A stretch of 64,000 nucleotides of DNA from an uncultured Rhodocyclaceae bacterium (GTDB lineage Bacteria; Pseudomonadota; Gammaproteobacteria; Burkholderiales; Rhodocyclaceae). The stretch lies in assembly GCA_907163225.1 (NCBI GenBank), contig OU015322.1, positions 620,001 through 684,000 on the forward strand, given 5' to 3'. Below the pieces are notes generated by a model. The model had not been told where the DNA came from. It ran no database searches and was given only the letters and a program-made list of their open reading frames with translations. Made by a program: the position numbers and the translations under genes. Within the stretch, counting starts at the first letter, position 1. Each line of letters starts with the position of its first letter. Below, piece after piece: positions 1 through 11,577 of this stretch.

Positions 1-2963
<2,963 letters not shown>

Positions 2964-2975
2964 TTACACATTCGC

Positions 2976-3335
2976 TCAGGCGCCGAGCTGTGCCTTGGCC
3001 TGGGCGGCCAGAGCGGCAAAAGCCGGCTGATCGAAAACGGCCAGATCGGCCAGAACCTTGCGGTCGACTTCGATGTTGGCCTTCTTCAGACCGTTCATGA
3101 AGGTGCTGTACTTCATGCCCAGCTCACGTGCCGCTGCATTGATACGGGCGATCCACAGGGAACGGAACTGACGCTTGCGTTGACGACGGTCACGGTACTG
3201 GTATTGACCGGCCTTCATCACCGCCTGCTTGGCGATGCGATATACGTTCTTGCGACGACCGCGGTAACCCTTGGCCTGAACAAGAATCTTCTTGTGACGC
3301 GCGCGCGCTGTTACACCACGTTTAACTCTAGGCAT
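2976..3335 (-). CDS. rplT: 50S ribosomal protein L20
   Basis: 119 aa, the full length of bacterial L20. It has the basic RNA-binding N-terminus ([16 protein letters not shown]) and the C-terminal globular part ([19 protein letters not shown]). L20 binds 23S rRNA early in 50S assembly and in enterobacteria represses its own operon by binding the mRNA. It sits 11 bases after rpmI in the thrS-infC-rpmI-rplT-pheST order. Confidence 0.98.
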   Translation of the reverse strand: MPRVKRGVTARARHKKILVQAKGYRGRRKNVYRIAKQAVMKAGQYQYRDRRQRKRQFRSLWIARINAAARELGMKYSTFMNGLKKANIEVDRKVLADLAVFDQPAFAALAAQAKAQLGA

Positions 3336-3346
3336 CTTCTATCTCC

Positions 3347-3544
3347 TTATGCGTAGGGCATCATGGCGCGGACGGATGCGACGTCGCGCTCGTTAACAGC
3401 GGCGGCACCGCGCAGGTGACGCTTAACCTTGGTGGTCTTCTTGGTCAGGATGTGACGCTTGAAGGCTTGGCCGCGCTTGATGGAACCACCAGCGCGAACA
3501 GAGAAACGCTTTTTGGCGCTGCTCTTGGTCTTCATTTTGGGCAT
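3347..3544 (-). CDS. rpmI: 50S ribosomal protein L35
   Basis: 65 aa, the normal length for L35, with the family start [14 protein letters not shown] and a highly basic composition including [16 protein letters not shown]. It lies between infC and rplT, the standard arrangement in which L35 and L20 are translationally coupled. Confidence 0.98.
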   Translation of the reverse strand: MPKMKTKSSAKKRFSVRAGGSIKRGQAFKRHILTKKTTKVKRHLRGAAAVNERDVASVRAMMPYA

Positions 3545-3637
3545 TTAATGCTCCTTAATGACATGCCGCCAGGTGGTTTCCACTACGGAAACGCTTTGAC
3601 TACCCGAAAGCACTTATAAAACTACGTTTGCTACTAA

Positions 3638-4159
3638 CTACTTCTTCTTGGCCGGCCCGATGATCATGATCATCTGACGACCTTCCATCTTTGGCATCTG
3701 CTCGACTGCACCTACTTCGTCGAGGTCTGCCTTGATCCGTTCCAGCTGACGCATACCGAATTCCTGATGCGCCATTTCGCGGCCCCGGAAGCGCAGGGTC
3801 ACTTTGACCTTGTCGCCCTCTTCCAGGAAACGCGTCATGTTCCTGAGCTTGATCTGGTAATCGTTTTCGTCGGTGCCCGGGCGCAGCTTGATTTCCTTGA
3901 CCTGCACCTGCTTCTGCTTCAACTTGGCTTCGTGAGCGCGCTTCTGTTCCTGGTACTTGAACTTGCCATAGTCCATTATGCGACAGACTGGCGGCTTGGC
4001 GGTCGGCGCGATCTCAACGAGATCAACCCCGGCTTCTTCTGCCATGTGCAAGGCTTCGCGAATACTGACGATGCCAAGCTGTTCACCCTCTGCACCCTGG
4101 AGACGAATCTCCGGAACCGTGATTTCTTCGTTGAGGCGATGCGCCTTGTTCTGAGCTAT
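3638..4159 (-). CDS. infC: Translation initiation factor IF-3, AUA start proposed
   Basis: IF-3 binds the 30S subunit and rejects non-canonical start codons. The first in-frame ATG (4051) would remove the start of the N-domain. Upstream the frame stays open with typical IF-3 residues ([23 protein letters not shown]). The best start is an ATA at 4159-4157, preceded by a GGGGGTTTCACC ribosome-binding region and 26 bases after the thrS stop. This gives 173 aa, the usual length. IF-3 genes classically use AUU, AUC or AUA starts, which allows autorepression. The C-domain is intact ([27 protein letters not shown]). The identity is certain; the exact start is an inference. Confidence 0.95.
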   Translation of the reverse strand: MAQNKAHRLNEEITVPEIRLQGAEGEQLGIVSIREALHMAEEAGVDLVEIAPTAKPPVCRIMDYGKFKYQEQKRAHEAKLKQKQVQVKEIKLRPGTDENDYQIKLRNMTRFLEEGDKVKVTLRFRGREMAHQEFGMRQLERIKADLDEVGAVEQMPKMEGRQMIMIIGPAKKK

Positions 4160-4185
4160 GGTGAAACCCCCGAAAACAACAAAAA

Positions 4186-6102
4186 TTAAGCCGTGCCACT
4201 CCGCGCCGCAACTTCGTTCTGAAGATGCTTGATCAGGTCATCCACGGACATCTGTCCGAGATCCTGACCACCGCGAGTACGCACGGCTACCAGACCGTCC
4301 GCTTTTTCCTTATCGCCCACAACGAGCTGATAAGGCAGCCGGTTCAAGCTATGTTCGCGGATTTTATAGGTAATTTTCTCGTTACGCAAATCCGCCTCGG
4401 CCCGGAAGCCCGCCGAATGCAGCTTTTGCGCAACATCGGTGGCGTAATCCGCCTGTTTTTCGGAAATATTCAGAACAACTGCCTGCACCGGTGCCAGCCA
4501 GAGCGGCAAGGCCCCGGAGAAGTTCTCGATCAGGATGCCAATGAAGCGTTCCAGCGAACCGAGGATGGCCCGGTGCAACATGACCGGCACCTTGCGCGTA
4601 TCGTCGGCGCCAACATATTCAGCCCCGAGACGACCCGGCATCGAGAAGTCGACCTGCATCGTGCCGCACTGCCATGAGCGGCCGATGGCGTCGCGGATGT
4701 GGAATTCAATCTTCGGACCATAGAAAGCGCCCTCGCCCGGCAGCTCTGTCCACTCCAGACCGGAAGCCCGCAGCCCCTGGCGCAACGCATCTTCGGCCTT
4801 ATCCCAGACCTCGTCGGAACCAACACGACTATCCGGACGCAAGGCCAGCTTGACGGCGACATCGTTGAAACCGAAATCAGCATAGACCTTCTTGACCAGC
4901 GCATTGAAGGCCGTCACTTCGGATTCGATCTGATCTTCGGTGCAGAAGATATGACCGTCATCCTGCACGAAACCGCGCACGCGCATCAGGCCATGCAGCG
5001 CACCGGCTGGCTCGTTGCGATGACAGGAGCCAAACTCGCCGTAACGCAACGGCAGTTCGCGATAGGAGCGCAGGCCGGCATTGAAAACCTGGACGTGACC
5101 CGGACAATTCATCGGCTTGACGGCGTAATCGCGGTTTTCCGACGAGGTCGTGAACATGTTGTCGTTGTAATGCTCCCAATGGCCCGACTTTTCCCACAGC
5201 GACTTATCGAGAATCTGCGGACAACGGACTTCCTGATACCCGTTGTTTCGATAAACGGCGCGCATGTAGCTTTCGATTTCCTGCCAGATCGCCCAGCCCT
5301 TGGGGTGCCAGAAGACCAGGCCCGGCGCTTCGTCCTGCATGTGAAACAGGTCGAATTGCTTGCCGAGGCGGCGGTGATCGCGCTTTTCAGCCTCTTCCAG
5401 CATGTGCAGGTAGGCGTCAAGGTCTTCCTTCTTGGCCCAGGCCGTGCCGTAGATGCGCTGCAGCATCTCGTTCTTCGAATCGCCACGCCAATAGGCGCCG
5501 GCCACCTTCATCAGCTTGAAGACCTTGAGCTTGCCCGTCGTCGGCACGTGCGGACCACGACAGAGGTCGATAAAATCGCCTTCGCGGTAGAGCGAAACCT
5601 GCTGGTCGGCCGGAATGGCGCCGATCAGTTCAGCCTTGTATTTTTCGCCGAGTTCGAGAAAGAACTTGACCGCATCATCACGCGCCCAGACTTCGCGCGT
5701 TACCGGAATATCCTTCTTGGCCAGTTCCGCCATGCGCTTTTCGATGGCAACCAGATCTTCCGGGGTAAACGGACGCTTGTAGGCGAAATCGTAATAGAAG
5801 CCGTTTTCGATGACCGGACCGATGGTGACCTGCGCATCCGGAAACAGCTCCTTGACGGCAAAGGCCAGCAGGTGGGCGGTCGAATGGCGGATCAGCTCCA
5901 GCCCTTCGGGATCGCGCTCGGTGATGATGGCCAGATCGACATTTTTTTCGATCAGATACGAGGTATCGACAAGATTGCCATCGACCTTGCCGCCCAGCGC
6001 GGCACGGGCCAGACCGGCGCCGATGCTGGCTGCGACTTCGGCGATTGTTACCGGCTGTTCAAAAGAGCGGATGGAACCATCGGGCAGTTTGATATCAGGC
6101 AT
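4186..6102 (-). CDS. thrS: Threonine--tRNA ligase
   Basis: Class II synthetase charging tRNA-Thr (638 aa, standard length). Domain order: N-terminal TGS domain (about 1-60, [16 protein letters not shown]), N2 editing domain with [17 protein letters not shown] domain with [12 protein letters not shown], catalytic core with the zinc cysteine in KPMNCPGH, class II motifs ([20 protein letters not shown]) and a C-terminal anticodon-binding domain ([14 protein letters not shown]). It is the first gene of the translation operon. Its ATG lies only 16 bases after the T-run of a hairpin terminator, which suggests leader regulation. Confidence 0.98.
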   Translation of the reverse strand: MPDIKLPDGSIRSFEQPVTIAEVAASIGAGLARAALGGKVDGNLVDTSYLIEKNVDLAIITERDPEGLELIRHSTAHLLAFAVKELFPDAQVTIGPVIENGFYYDFAYKRPFTPEDLVAIEKRMAELAKKDIPVTREVWARDDAVKFFLELGEKYKAELIGAIPADQQVSLYREGDFIDLCRGPHVPTTGKLKVFKLMKVAGAYWRGDSKNEMLQRIYGTAWAKKEDLDAYLHMLEEAEKRDHRRLGKQFDLFHMQDEAPGLVFWHPKGWAIWQEIESYMRAVYRNNGYQEVRCPQILDKSLWEKSGHWEHYNDNMFTTSSENRDYAVKPMNCPGHVQVFNAGLRSYRELPLRYGEFGSCHRNEPAGALHGLMRVRGFVQDDGHIFCTEDQIESEVTAFNALVKKVYADFGFNDVAVKLALRPDSRVGSDEVWDKAEDALRQGLRASGLEWTELPGEGAFYGPKIEFHIRDAIGRSWQCGTMQVDFSMPGRLGAEYVGADDTRKVPVMLHRAILGSLERFIGILIENFSGALPLWLAPVQAVVLNISEKQADYATDVAQKLHSAGFRAEADLRNEKITYKIREHSLNRLPYQLVVGDKEKADGLVAVRTRGGQDLGQMSVDDLIKHLQNEVAARSGTA

Positions 6103-6118
6103 GGCAAATCTCTAGGCG

Positions 6119-6151
6119 AAAAAAAAGTGCGGGAGTGAGCCGCACTTTTTT
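6119..6151 (-). terminator. Terminator/attenuator in the thrS leader
   Basis: A perfect 12-bp stem (AAAAAAGTGCGG against CCGCACTTTTTT) with a 7-base loop. Read on the minus strand it ends in eight Ts. It lies between tRNA-Val and thrS and leaves only 16 bases to the thrS ATG, so thrS transcripts must pass through it. It may terminate the tRNA-Val transcript, act as a thrS attenuator, or both. Confidence 0.8.
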
Positions 6152-6234
6152 GGTCAAACGAAGGCTGACTCGATTAGTGTTTCTGAACTGCGGTGCAAGT
6201 TCGGAAAATCATCAATTAAGCTCCGTTAGGAATT

Positions 6235-6311
6235 TGGTAGGCGGTATTGGAATCGAACCAACGACCTCCACGATGTCAACGTGGCGCTCTAACCAACTGA
6301 GCTAACCGCCT
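6235..6311 (-). tRNA. tRNA-Val (anticodon GAC)
   Basis: On the minus strand the acceptor AGGCGGT pairs with ACCGCCT, followed by A and an encoded CCA. The anticodon arm is CCACG-TTGACAT-CGTGG (anticodon GAC, reading GUC/GUU), and the T-arm has GGTTCGAATCC. All four arms fold. It is transcribed toward thrS. Confidence 0.97.
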
Positions 6312-6412
6312 AAAGAAGCGCGCATTTTACAGACGTAAAAGCCGATGTCAACAGCCCTTCGCGATTTTTTGAGAAGACAATTACACTTCTCGCTTAAGCA
6401 AAGAGGTGGTGA

Positions 6413-6553
6413 ATGAACGAAGGCTGGATAATTCTTGGAATATGTCTGATTCTGGTAGTGGGCGGAGCAATGCCGTTACTTCGGCCGCCGCGCAATGACG
6501 CGCCTCCACCCGCTCCCAAGGAAACTCTGCGCGACTGGCGTAGCGAAAAATAA
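6413..6553 (+). CDS. Small single-pass membrane protein, unknown function
   Basis: 46 codons from an ATG preceded by AAGAGGTGG. The product has one hydrophobic segment (WIILGICLILVVGGAM, residues 5-20), then a proline-rich linker (RPPRNDAPPPAPKE) and a charged end (DWRSEK). It lies 9 bases before slyX and is probably co-transcribed with slyX and the DHH gene. No known family recognised. A good ribosome-binding site and clean membrane topology support a real gene. Confidence 0.6.
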   Translation: MNEGWIILGICLILVVGGAMPLLRPPRNDAPPPAPKETLRDWRSEK

Positions 6554-6562
6554 GGATCCCCT

Positions 6563-6763
6563 GTGGAATCGCGCATTACCGAACTGGAAATCAAGATCAG
6601 CTACACCGAAGATCTGGTCGACGAATTGAACCGGATTGTTTTTCGTCAGCAACAGCAGATTGATTTGTTGGCAAAGGAAATTCGCGCCTTGCGCGAACAG
6701 GCCCAAAGTGCGCAGTCGCATGAACAGGGCAACCTGCGCGACGAACTGCCGCCGCATTACTGA
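6563..6763 (+). CDS. slyX: SlyX family protein
   Basis: 66 aa from a GTG start with AAGGA upstream. It is almost entirely a coiled coil (LEIKISYTEDLVDELNRIVF, then QQQQIDLLAKEIRALREQ) and ends in the family signature LRDELPPHY. The molecular role of SlyX is unknown; it was named from its position beside slyD in E. coli. It sits 2 bases before the DHH gene, so it is coupled to it. Confidence 0.9.
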   Translation: MESRITELEIKISYTEDLVDELNRIVFRQQQQIDLLAKEIRALREQAQSAQSHEQGNLRDELPPHY

Positions 6764-6765
6764 AC

Positions 6766-7779
6766 ATGCCGCAATCTCCCGTTACCGTTATCTACCATGG
6801 CGATTGCCTGGATGGCTTTGGCTCGGCCTACGCTGCATGGCGCCATTACGGCGATTCAGCGACCTATCGCCCGATGCACCACGGCGAACCGTGGGCGCTC
6901 GCCGATATCGCCGGCCACAAGGTATTCATTCTAGACTTTTCGTTTCCACCAGATTTCCTGGAAACAATGGCCGGCATCGCCGAATCGGTGACTCAAATTG
7001 ACCACCATGCCTCGGCACTGATTGCCTGGGGCGACAAAATTGAAACCAGCAAAAAGAGCCTGCGCAGTTATCAGCATCCAAAATTGCCGCTAACGGTTGC
7101 CTTTGACCTTGAAAAATCCGGTGCGCGCCTGGCTTGGGAGCATTTCCATCCGAATGCCCCGATGCCATTGGTACTTCGGCACATTGAGGATCAGGACATG
7201 TGGCGCTTTGCGATACCCGGCACGCGAGCCTTTTGCCGCGCTCTGCGTCTGTTGCCTTTTGAACTTTCAACCTGGCACCAGTTAATTGATGACACGCCTG
7301 ACGAGGTGGCGCCGCGCTACGTTGAAGCCATCGCGCAAGGTTCTGCCATCGAACAGTTTTGCCAAAATGAGATCGAGTGGCTGGCGCAAAGCAGCCTTCG
7401 TATGCCGGCGCAACTTCGCGGTGACCCGGTGGATGCGCTGCAGGCATTGCGCCATGGACAAGCGGTACTGACCGACGGTGACCAAACCTGGCTCTCAATT
7501 CCTGGCATTGCCATCAACACAAACGCACTGTTTGCCTCCGAGTTGGGAAACACGCTGGCAGAGCAAAGCGGCAGCTATGCGCTGATCTGGCAACTTTCCC
7601 GAAACGGGGAGGTCAAGGCCTCGCTGCGCTCAAAAGGAAAAGCGCTCGATGTCTCGGAAATCGCCACCCGTTATGGCGGCGGCGGCCATCCAAACGCGGC
7701 CGGGTTCCGGATGCCCGCCGGGAAATTTTTCAGCGAAGTACTGAATACATCCCTAAATCCTGAACAAACAACAGATTAA
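6766..7779 (+). CDS. DHH-family phosphoesterase
   Basis: 337 aa. Metal-binding motifs of the DHH superfamily appear in order: HGDCLDGFGSAYAAW near the N-terminus, LDFSFPPD, the signature QIDHHASA (about residues 82-89), an ED pair (HIEDQDMW), and a C-terminal DHHA1 motif GGGGHPNAAGFRM. Relatives hydrolyse phosphodiesters in short oligonucleotides or cyclic dinucleotides, or pyrophosphate. The exact substrate cannot be read from sequence. It follows slyX and converges on the next gene with no intervening base. Confidence 0.9.
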   Translation: MPQSPVTVIYHGDCLDGFGSAYAAWRHYGDSATYRPMHHGEPWALADIAGHKVFILDFSFPPDFLETMAGIAESVTQIDHHASALIAWGDKIETSKKSLRSYQHPKLPLTVAFDLEKSGARLAWEHFHPNAPMPLVLRHIEDQDMWRFAIPGTRAFCRALRLLPFELSTWHQLIDDTPDEVAPRYVEAIAQGSAIEQFCQNEIEWLAQSSLRMPAQLRGDPVDALQALRHGQAVLTDGDQTWLSIPGIAINTNALFASELGNTLAEQSGSYALIWQLSRNGEVKASLRSKGKALDVSEIATRYGGGGHPNAAGFRMPAGKFFSEVLNTSLNPEQTTD

Positions 7780-8154
7780 TTACTCACGCGCCAAGACTGT
7801 CCGCCAGCCCTCCGGGCACGCCTGGGCATACGGGTAATACATCGCACTTGAACCGCAGAAATACCAGACGCCCGATACATGGCCGGACGACGCGACCGGC
7901 AACGACTGTTGCTCAATGTAAATTGTCTGAGGTGGATAGGCAGGCGGGCCAGATGATGGCTCAACATAGATCGTCCGACTCCGTTCAGCCATGATCGCGA
8001 ACCCGGAAAGCAAACCGAACACAGCCAGTCCAGCCCAACCGGAACCACCTCCGCGGTGATGGCCATAAGCACCATGACCATAGCCTCGTTGGGCATGAGC
8101 GGGAAGCGCTACTAGCAATAGCGCAAGCAAAACCGGGACGATAAGTTTGTTCAC
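7780..8154 (-). CDS. Secreted glycine/tyrosine-rich hypothetical protein
   Basis: 124 aa from a GTG at 8154, chosen because GAGGAG sits 6 bases upstream; an earlier in-frame GTG at 8172 lacks such a site. A signal peptide is clear (LIVPVLLALLLVALPAHAQ, cleavage after AHA). Then comes a Gly/His/Tyr-rich stretch (RGYGHGAYGHHRGGG), a hydrophobic segment (GWAGLAVFGLLSGFAIMA) and a C-terminal domain with two cysteines (WYFCGSS, QACPEGWRTV) that could form a disulfide. The tail resembles small periplasmic proteins ending in CPEGW. Function unknown. Confidence 0.75.
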   Translation of the reverse strand: MNKLIVPVLLALLLVALPAHAQRGYGHGAYGHHRGGGSGWAGLAVFGLLSGFAIMAERSRTIYVEPSSGPPAYPPQTIYIEQQSLPVASSGHVSGVWYFCGSSAMYYPYAQACPEGWRTVLARE

Positions 8155-8284
8155 GATGGACTCCTCTGTCACCAGGAACGCTCTGGCTCCTTTGATCAGT
8201 ATAGGTGCTTCCGGTACAGCCCAGGATTATTTGGGGTCGTATTGCCACCATCGCAGGCAACTCGAAACACCGACAGTCAAAAAG

Positions 8285-8312
8285 CAAAAAAGCCCTGAAT
8301 AATCAGGGCTTT
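8285..8312 (-). terminator. Terminator of tRNA-Leu
   Basis: On the minus strand, stem AAAGCCCTGA / TCAGGGCTTT with a 4-base loop, followed by a T-run. It starts 11 bases beyond the CCA end of tRNA-Leu. Confidence 0.85.
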
Positions 8313-8322
8313 GTGCTATATT

Positions 8323-8407
8323 TGGTGCCCAAGAAGGGACTCGAACCCCCACACCTTTCGGCGCCAGAACCTAAATCTGGTGCGTCTACCAATTTCGCCA
8401 CTTGGGC
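8323..8407 (-). tRNA. tRNA-Leu (anticodon TAG)
   Basis: 85 bases with encoded CCA. Acceptor GCCCAAG pairs with CTTGGGC. The anticodon arm is CCAGA-TTTAGGT-TCTGG (anticodon TAG, reading CUA/CUG). It has a long variable arm (class II tRNA) and a T-arm GGGTTCGAGTCCC. Confidence 0.97.
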
Positions 8408-8461
8408 AAGCGGGGCGCATTCTAGCACTGACTAGGCGCCAAGCTCCAGAGCTGACTCACA

Positions 8462-9271
8462 ATGTCCGTCGATCATTACGAAAATTTTCCTGTTGCTTCG
8501 CTTCTTGTGCCGGCCAAACTGCGCCGGCCAATCGAGGTCATTTACCGCTTTGCCCGTAGCGCCGACGACATTGCCGACGAAGGCGACGCCCTGCCGGCCG
8601 AGCGTCTGGCGGCATTGAACGCTTACCGAGCCGAACTGGATCGCATCGAAGCCGGCAGCACATCGCAGACACCGCTTTTCGTTGCACTGGCTGAAACCAT
8701 CGCCACGCACAAATTGCCCATCCAGTTATTTCGCGATCTGCTCGATGCCTTCGCGCAGGACGTGGTCAAGACGCGCTACGCAGATTACCCGGAACTGCTC
8801 GATTACTGCCGGCGTTCGGCCAACCCGGTCGGGCGACTGGTTTTGCATCTTTTTGGCCGCACGGAGGCGGAGCACCTCGAACAATCTGACTGCATCTGCA
8901 CCGCCTTGCAGTTGATCAATTTTTGGCAGGATGTTGCGGTCGACTGGAAAAAAGACCGAATTTACATACCGCTGACTGACTTTCCACACTTCAAAGTTGG
9001 CGAAGACGACGTCGCGCAAAGCCGTTGGTCGGCCAACTGGGCGGCGCTCATGGATTTCGAAATCGATCGCGCCGCCGCCCTGATGAAGCGCGGCGCGCCG
9101 CTGGTTCATGCCCTGCCCGGCCGGCTCGGCTGGGAAATCCGCCTGACCATGCAGGGCGGGCTGCGCATTCTTGAACGCATCCGCCAGGTGCGCGGCGATG
9201 TCTTCACCCGCCGGCCGAAGCTTGGCAAGTGGGATTGGGCCGTTCTCGCCGTTCGATCCATTAGAATGTGA
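8462..9271 (+). CDS. hpnC: Squalene synthase HpnC (hydroxysqualene-forming)
   Basis: 269 aa member of the trans-isoprenyl diphosphate synthase fold. The first Asp-rich motif is RSADDIADE (about residues 35-43) and the second region is NFWQDVAVDWKKDRIYIP. In the HpnCDE route, HpnD makes presqualene diphosphate from two farnesyl diphosphates, HpnC converts it to hydroxysqualene and HpnE reduces that to squalene. It is the first gene of a tight operon (4-base gap to hpnD). Squalene would feed hopanoids, but no squalene-hopene cyclase is in this window. Confidence 0.93.
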   Translation: MSVDHYENFPVASLLVPAKLRRPIEVIYRFARSADDIADEGDALPAERLAALNAYRAELDRIEAGSTSQTPLFVALAETIATHKLPIQLFRDLLDAFAQDVVKTRYADYPELLDYCRRSANPVGRLVLHLFGRTEAEHLEQSDCICTALQLINFWQDVAVDWKKDRIYIPLTDFPHFKVGEDDVAQSRWSANWAALMDFEIDRAAALMKRGAPLVHALPGRLGWEIRLTMQGGLRILERIRQVRGDVFTRRPKLGKWDWAVLAVRSIRM

Positions 9272-9275
9272 CCCC

Positions 9276-10109
9276 ATGAATCCCGATCAATACTGCCAGG
9301 AGAAGTGCGCCAAGAGCGGCTCCTCCTTTTATTACAGCTTCCTGTTCCTGCCTGTCGAGCGCCGCCGCGCCATCATGGCGCTCTACGCTTTCTGTCGCGA
9401 AGTCGATGACGTGGTCGATGAATGCAACGACACGTCCATCGCCTCGACCAAGCTCACCTGGTGGCGACAGGAAATCGAACGCGTCGCCGACGGCCAGCCG
9501 CAACATCCAGTTGGCCTGGCACTGAAGGGGCTGGACAAGAGCATCAACCTGCCGAAAGAGCAGTTGCTGGAAATCATCGACGGCATGGAGATGGACCTCA
9601 TCCAGTCGCGCTATCTCGACTTCAAGGGCCTGTCGCTTTACTGCTACCGCGTCGCCAGCGTCGTCGGACTTCTTGCCGCGGAAATCTTCGGCTACACCGA
9701 CCGCCAGACGCAGAAATACGCCCACGATCTGGGCATGGCTTTCCAGCTCACCAACATCATTCGCGACATCGGCGAAGACGCCCGACGGGGCCGGATTTAC
9801 ATCCCGATGGATGAACTCAAGCAGTTCAACGTGCCGGCAGCCGACATCCTGAACAGCAAATATTCCGACAATTTCACGGCCCTCATGCAGTTCCAGTACG
9901 AACGCGCCGAGAAGTACTACGAGCAGGCGTTTGCCCAATTGCCGGCCGTCGACCGCAAGAGCCAGCGCCCCGGCCTGATCATGGCGGCGATCTATCGCAC
10001 CGTGCTCGACGAGATCAAGCGCGAGAACTTCCAGGTCCTGCACCAGCGCATTTCGCTGCCGCCGACGCGTAAGCTGTGGCTGGCGCTCAAGACCTGGATC
10101 AAGGCCTGA
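9276..10109 (+). CDS. hpnD: Presqualene diphosphate synthase HpnD
   Basis: 277 aa starting MNPDQYCQEKCAKSGSSFYY, the typical HpnD beginning. Asp-rich motif 1 is FCREVDDVVDEC and motif 2 is QLTNIIRDIGEDARRGRIY, both chelating Mg for condensation of two farnesyl diphosphates. Tryptophans in TKLTWWRQE match the family. The ATG at 9276 is chosen over upstream in-frame starts because those fall within hpnC. Confidence 0.95.
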   Translation: MNPDQYCQEKCAKSGSSFYYSFLFLPVERRRAIMALYAFCREVDDVVDECNDTSIASTKLTWWRQEIERVADGQPQHPVGLALKGLDKSINLPKEQLLEIIDGMEMDLIQSRYLDFKGLSLYCYRVASVVGLLAAEIFGYTDRQTQKYAHDLGMAFQLTNIIRDIGEDARRGRIYIPMDELKQFNVPAADILNSKYSDNFTALMQFQYERAEKYYEQAFAQLPAVDRKSQRPGLIMAAIYRTVLDEIKRENFQVLHQRISLPPTRKLWLALKTWIKA

Positions 10110-10113
10110 TCCC

Positions 10114-11349
10114 TTGAAAATCGCCGTCATCGGTGGCGGCTGGGCGGGCATCGCAGCAGCCGTTGAACTGACCGCGAACGGCGCAGAAACGACGCTTTTC
10201 GAAGCCGGCCGCGGGCTTGGTGGTCGGGCTCGGGGCGTCGAGATCGACGGTCGCCAACTCGACAACGGCCAGCACATCCTGCTCGGCGCCTACCGCGACA
10301 CGCTGGCGCTGATGCGCCGGGTCGGCGCTGATCCCGGCAAGCTATTCGACCGCCAACCGTTGCAGGTCATCGACAACACCGGCTTTCGCCTCGCCCTGCC
10401 CCACCTGCCCGCGCCGCTGAACGTTGCCTGGGGCTTGCTGACGGCTTCGGCGGTCAACTGGAAAGAAAAGCTGAAAACGGCGTGGTGGATGGACGGCATC
10501 AAGCGCCGGGGTTTCCGGTTAGCGCAGGAAATGACCGTGGCGGAATGGCTCGATGATGCCGGCCAGACCGGCACCCTTCGCCGCCATCTGTGGGAACCGC
10601 TCTGCCTGGCCGCGCTGAACCTGCCAGCCGAACGCGCCTCGGCCCAACTTTTCGCCAATGTACTGCGCGATAGCCTGGGCAGTTCGCGCCGCGAAGACAC
10701 GGACTTGCTGCTGCCTCGCGTTGATCTCGGCCAATTGCTGCCGGAACCAGCCAGGCATTGGCTGCTGGCCAAGGGGGCGCAAATCCGGCTAAGCACACGT
10801 GTTCAGCAGATCGCGCAAACTGGAAATGGCATCGAGATCGACGGTACACTTTTTGCCGCAGCCATCATCGCCACGGCGCCGCAACACGTCGGCACCCTGT
10901 GGCCTGCCGCGGCCACGAATTTCGCCTACGAGCCGATTGCTACGGTCTACCTGAAATTCGGGCCAAAAATCAAAACCGCTTTCCCACTAAGCAACCGACT
11001 CGGCCAGCATGGCCAATGGATCGTTGATCGCGGTCATGGCCTGCTCGCCTGCGTACTCAGCGGCCATGGCGACTGGGAAAAGTTCGATGATGCGGCGCTG
11101 GCCACCACCCTTGAGGCCGAACTGGCAATGCCCGAAGCGGCGAGCTGGCACAAGGTAATCAGGGAAAAACGCGCCACCTTCTCGGCCAGCCCCGGCCTGC
11201 TTCGCCCTGACTTCAAGACCACCGAGCCACGCATCTTCCTGGCTGGCGACTACACCTGGGCGGACTACCCGGCCACCCTGGAAGGTGCAGTCAGAAGCGG
11301 ACTGCGGGCAGCAAGATGCGTTGAAAACGCGGTGCTGCAGCACCCTTAG
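10114..11349 (+). CDS. hpnE: Hydroxysqualene dehydroxylase HpnE
   Basis: 411 aa FAD-dependent amine-oxidase/phytoene-desaturase type protein. A Rossmann dinucleotide motif sits at the very N-terminus (VIGGGWAGIAAAVEL) and a C-terminal FAD motif is seen in FLAGDYTWADYPATLEGAVRSG. It catalyses the last step, hydroxysqualene to squalene. The start is a TTG at 10114, 4 bases after hpnD; no ATG is near and the Rossmann motif requires this start. Confidence 0.93.
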   Translation: MKIAVIGGGWAGIAAAVELTANGAETTLFEAGRGLGGRARGVEIDGRQLDNGQHILLGAYRDTLALMRRVGADPGKLFDRQPLQVIDNTGFRLALPHLPAPLNVAWGLLTASAVNWKEKLKTAWWMDGIKRRGFRLAQEMTVAEWLDDAGQTGTLRRHLWEPLCLAALNLPAERASAQLFANVLRDSLGSSRREDTDLLLPRVDLGQLLPEPARHWLLAKGAQIRLSTRVQQIAQTGNGIEIDGTLFAAAIIATAPQHVGTLWPAAATNFAYEPIATVYLKFGPKIKTAFPLSNRLGQHGQWIVDRGHGLLACVLSGHGDWEKFDDAALATTLEAELAMPEAASWHKVIREKRATFSASPGLLRPDFKTTEPRIFLAGDYTWADYPATLEGAVRSGLRAARCVENAVLQHP

Positions 11350-11525
11350 TCGACGGCTACGCTCGGCAAGTCGGAGGTTGCTGATGTGAAACCCGCAGAT
11401 TGAGGCGCAAGCATTTTCAAGACCAGCGATTTCATCGAAGCCGCCTTTCCAGCAAGTTCTAAACATTGTCCGCAATCGGGCAGGCTCGCACATCGCAAAA
11501 GCCGCATATTGATGATTTTTATGGT

Positions 11526-11549
11526 AAAATGACCCATAAATGTCATTTT
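11526..11549. promoter_or_regulatory. Inverted repeat before the TonB-dependent receptor
   Basis: AAAATGAC and GTCATTTT form a perfect 8-bp inverted repeat with an 8-base AT-rich centre, 29 bases upstream of the receptor ATG. It could be an operator or a weak terminator of hpnE. The rest of the 228-base gap between hpnE and the receptor shows no gene that I can support. Confidence 0.4.
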
Positions 11550-11577
11550 TAGAACTTTAGACTTTGGGGGTATTACC

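Noticed and set aside
4699-6138. 479-codon frame opposite thrS
   Set aside because: Antisense to conserved thrS; no domain or ribosome-binding site. GC-driven shadow.
9261-10277. 338-codon minus-strand frame opposite hpnD
   Set aside because: hpnD motifs on the plus strand are clear; the opposite frame has no recognisable motif.
8462-11349. A complete hopanoid cluster
   Set aside because: Only hpnCDE (squalene synthesis) is present; no squalene-hopene cyclase or later hpn genes lie in the window.
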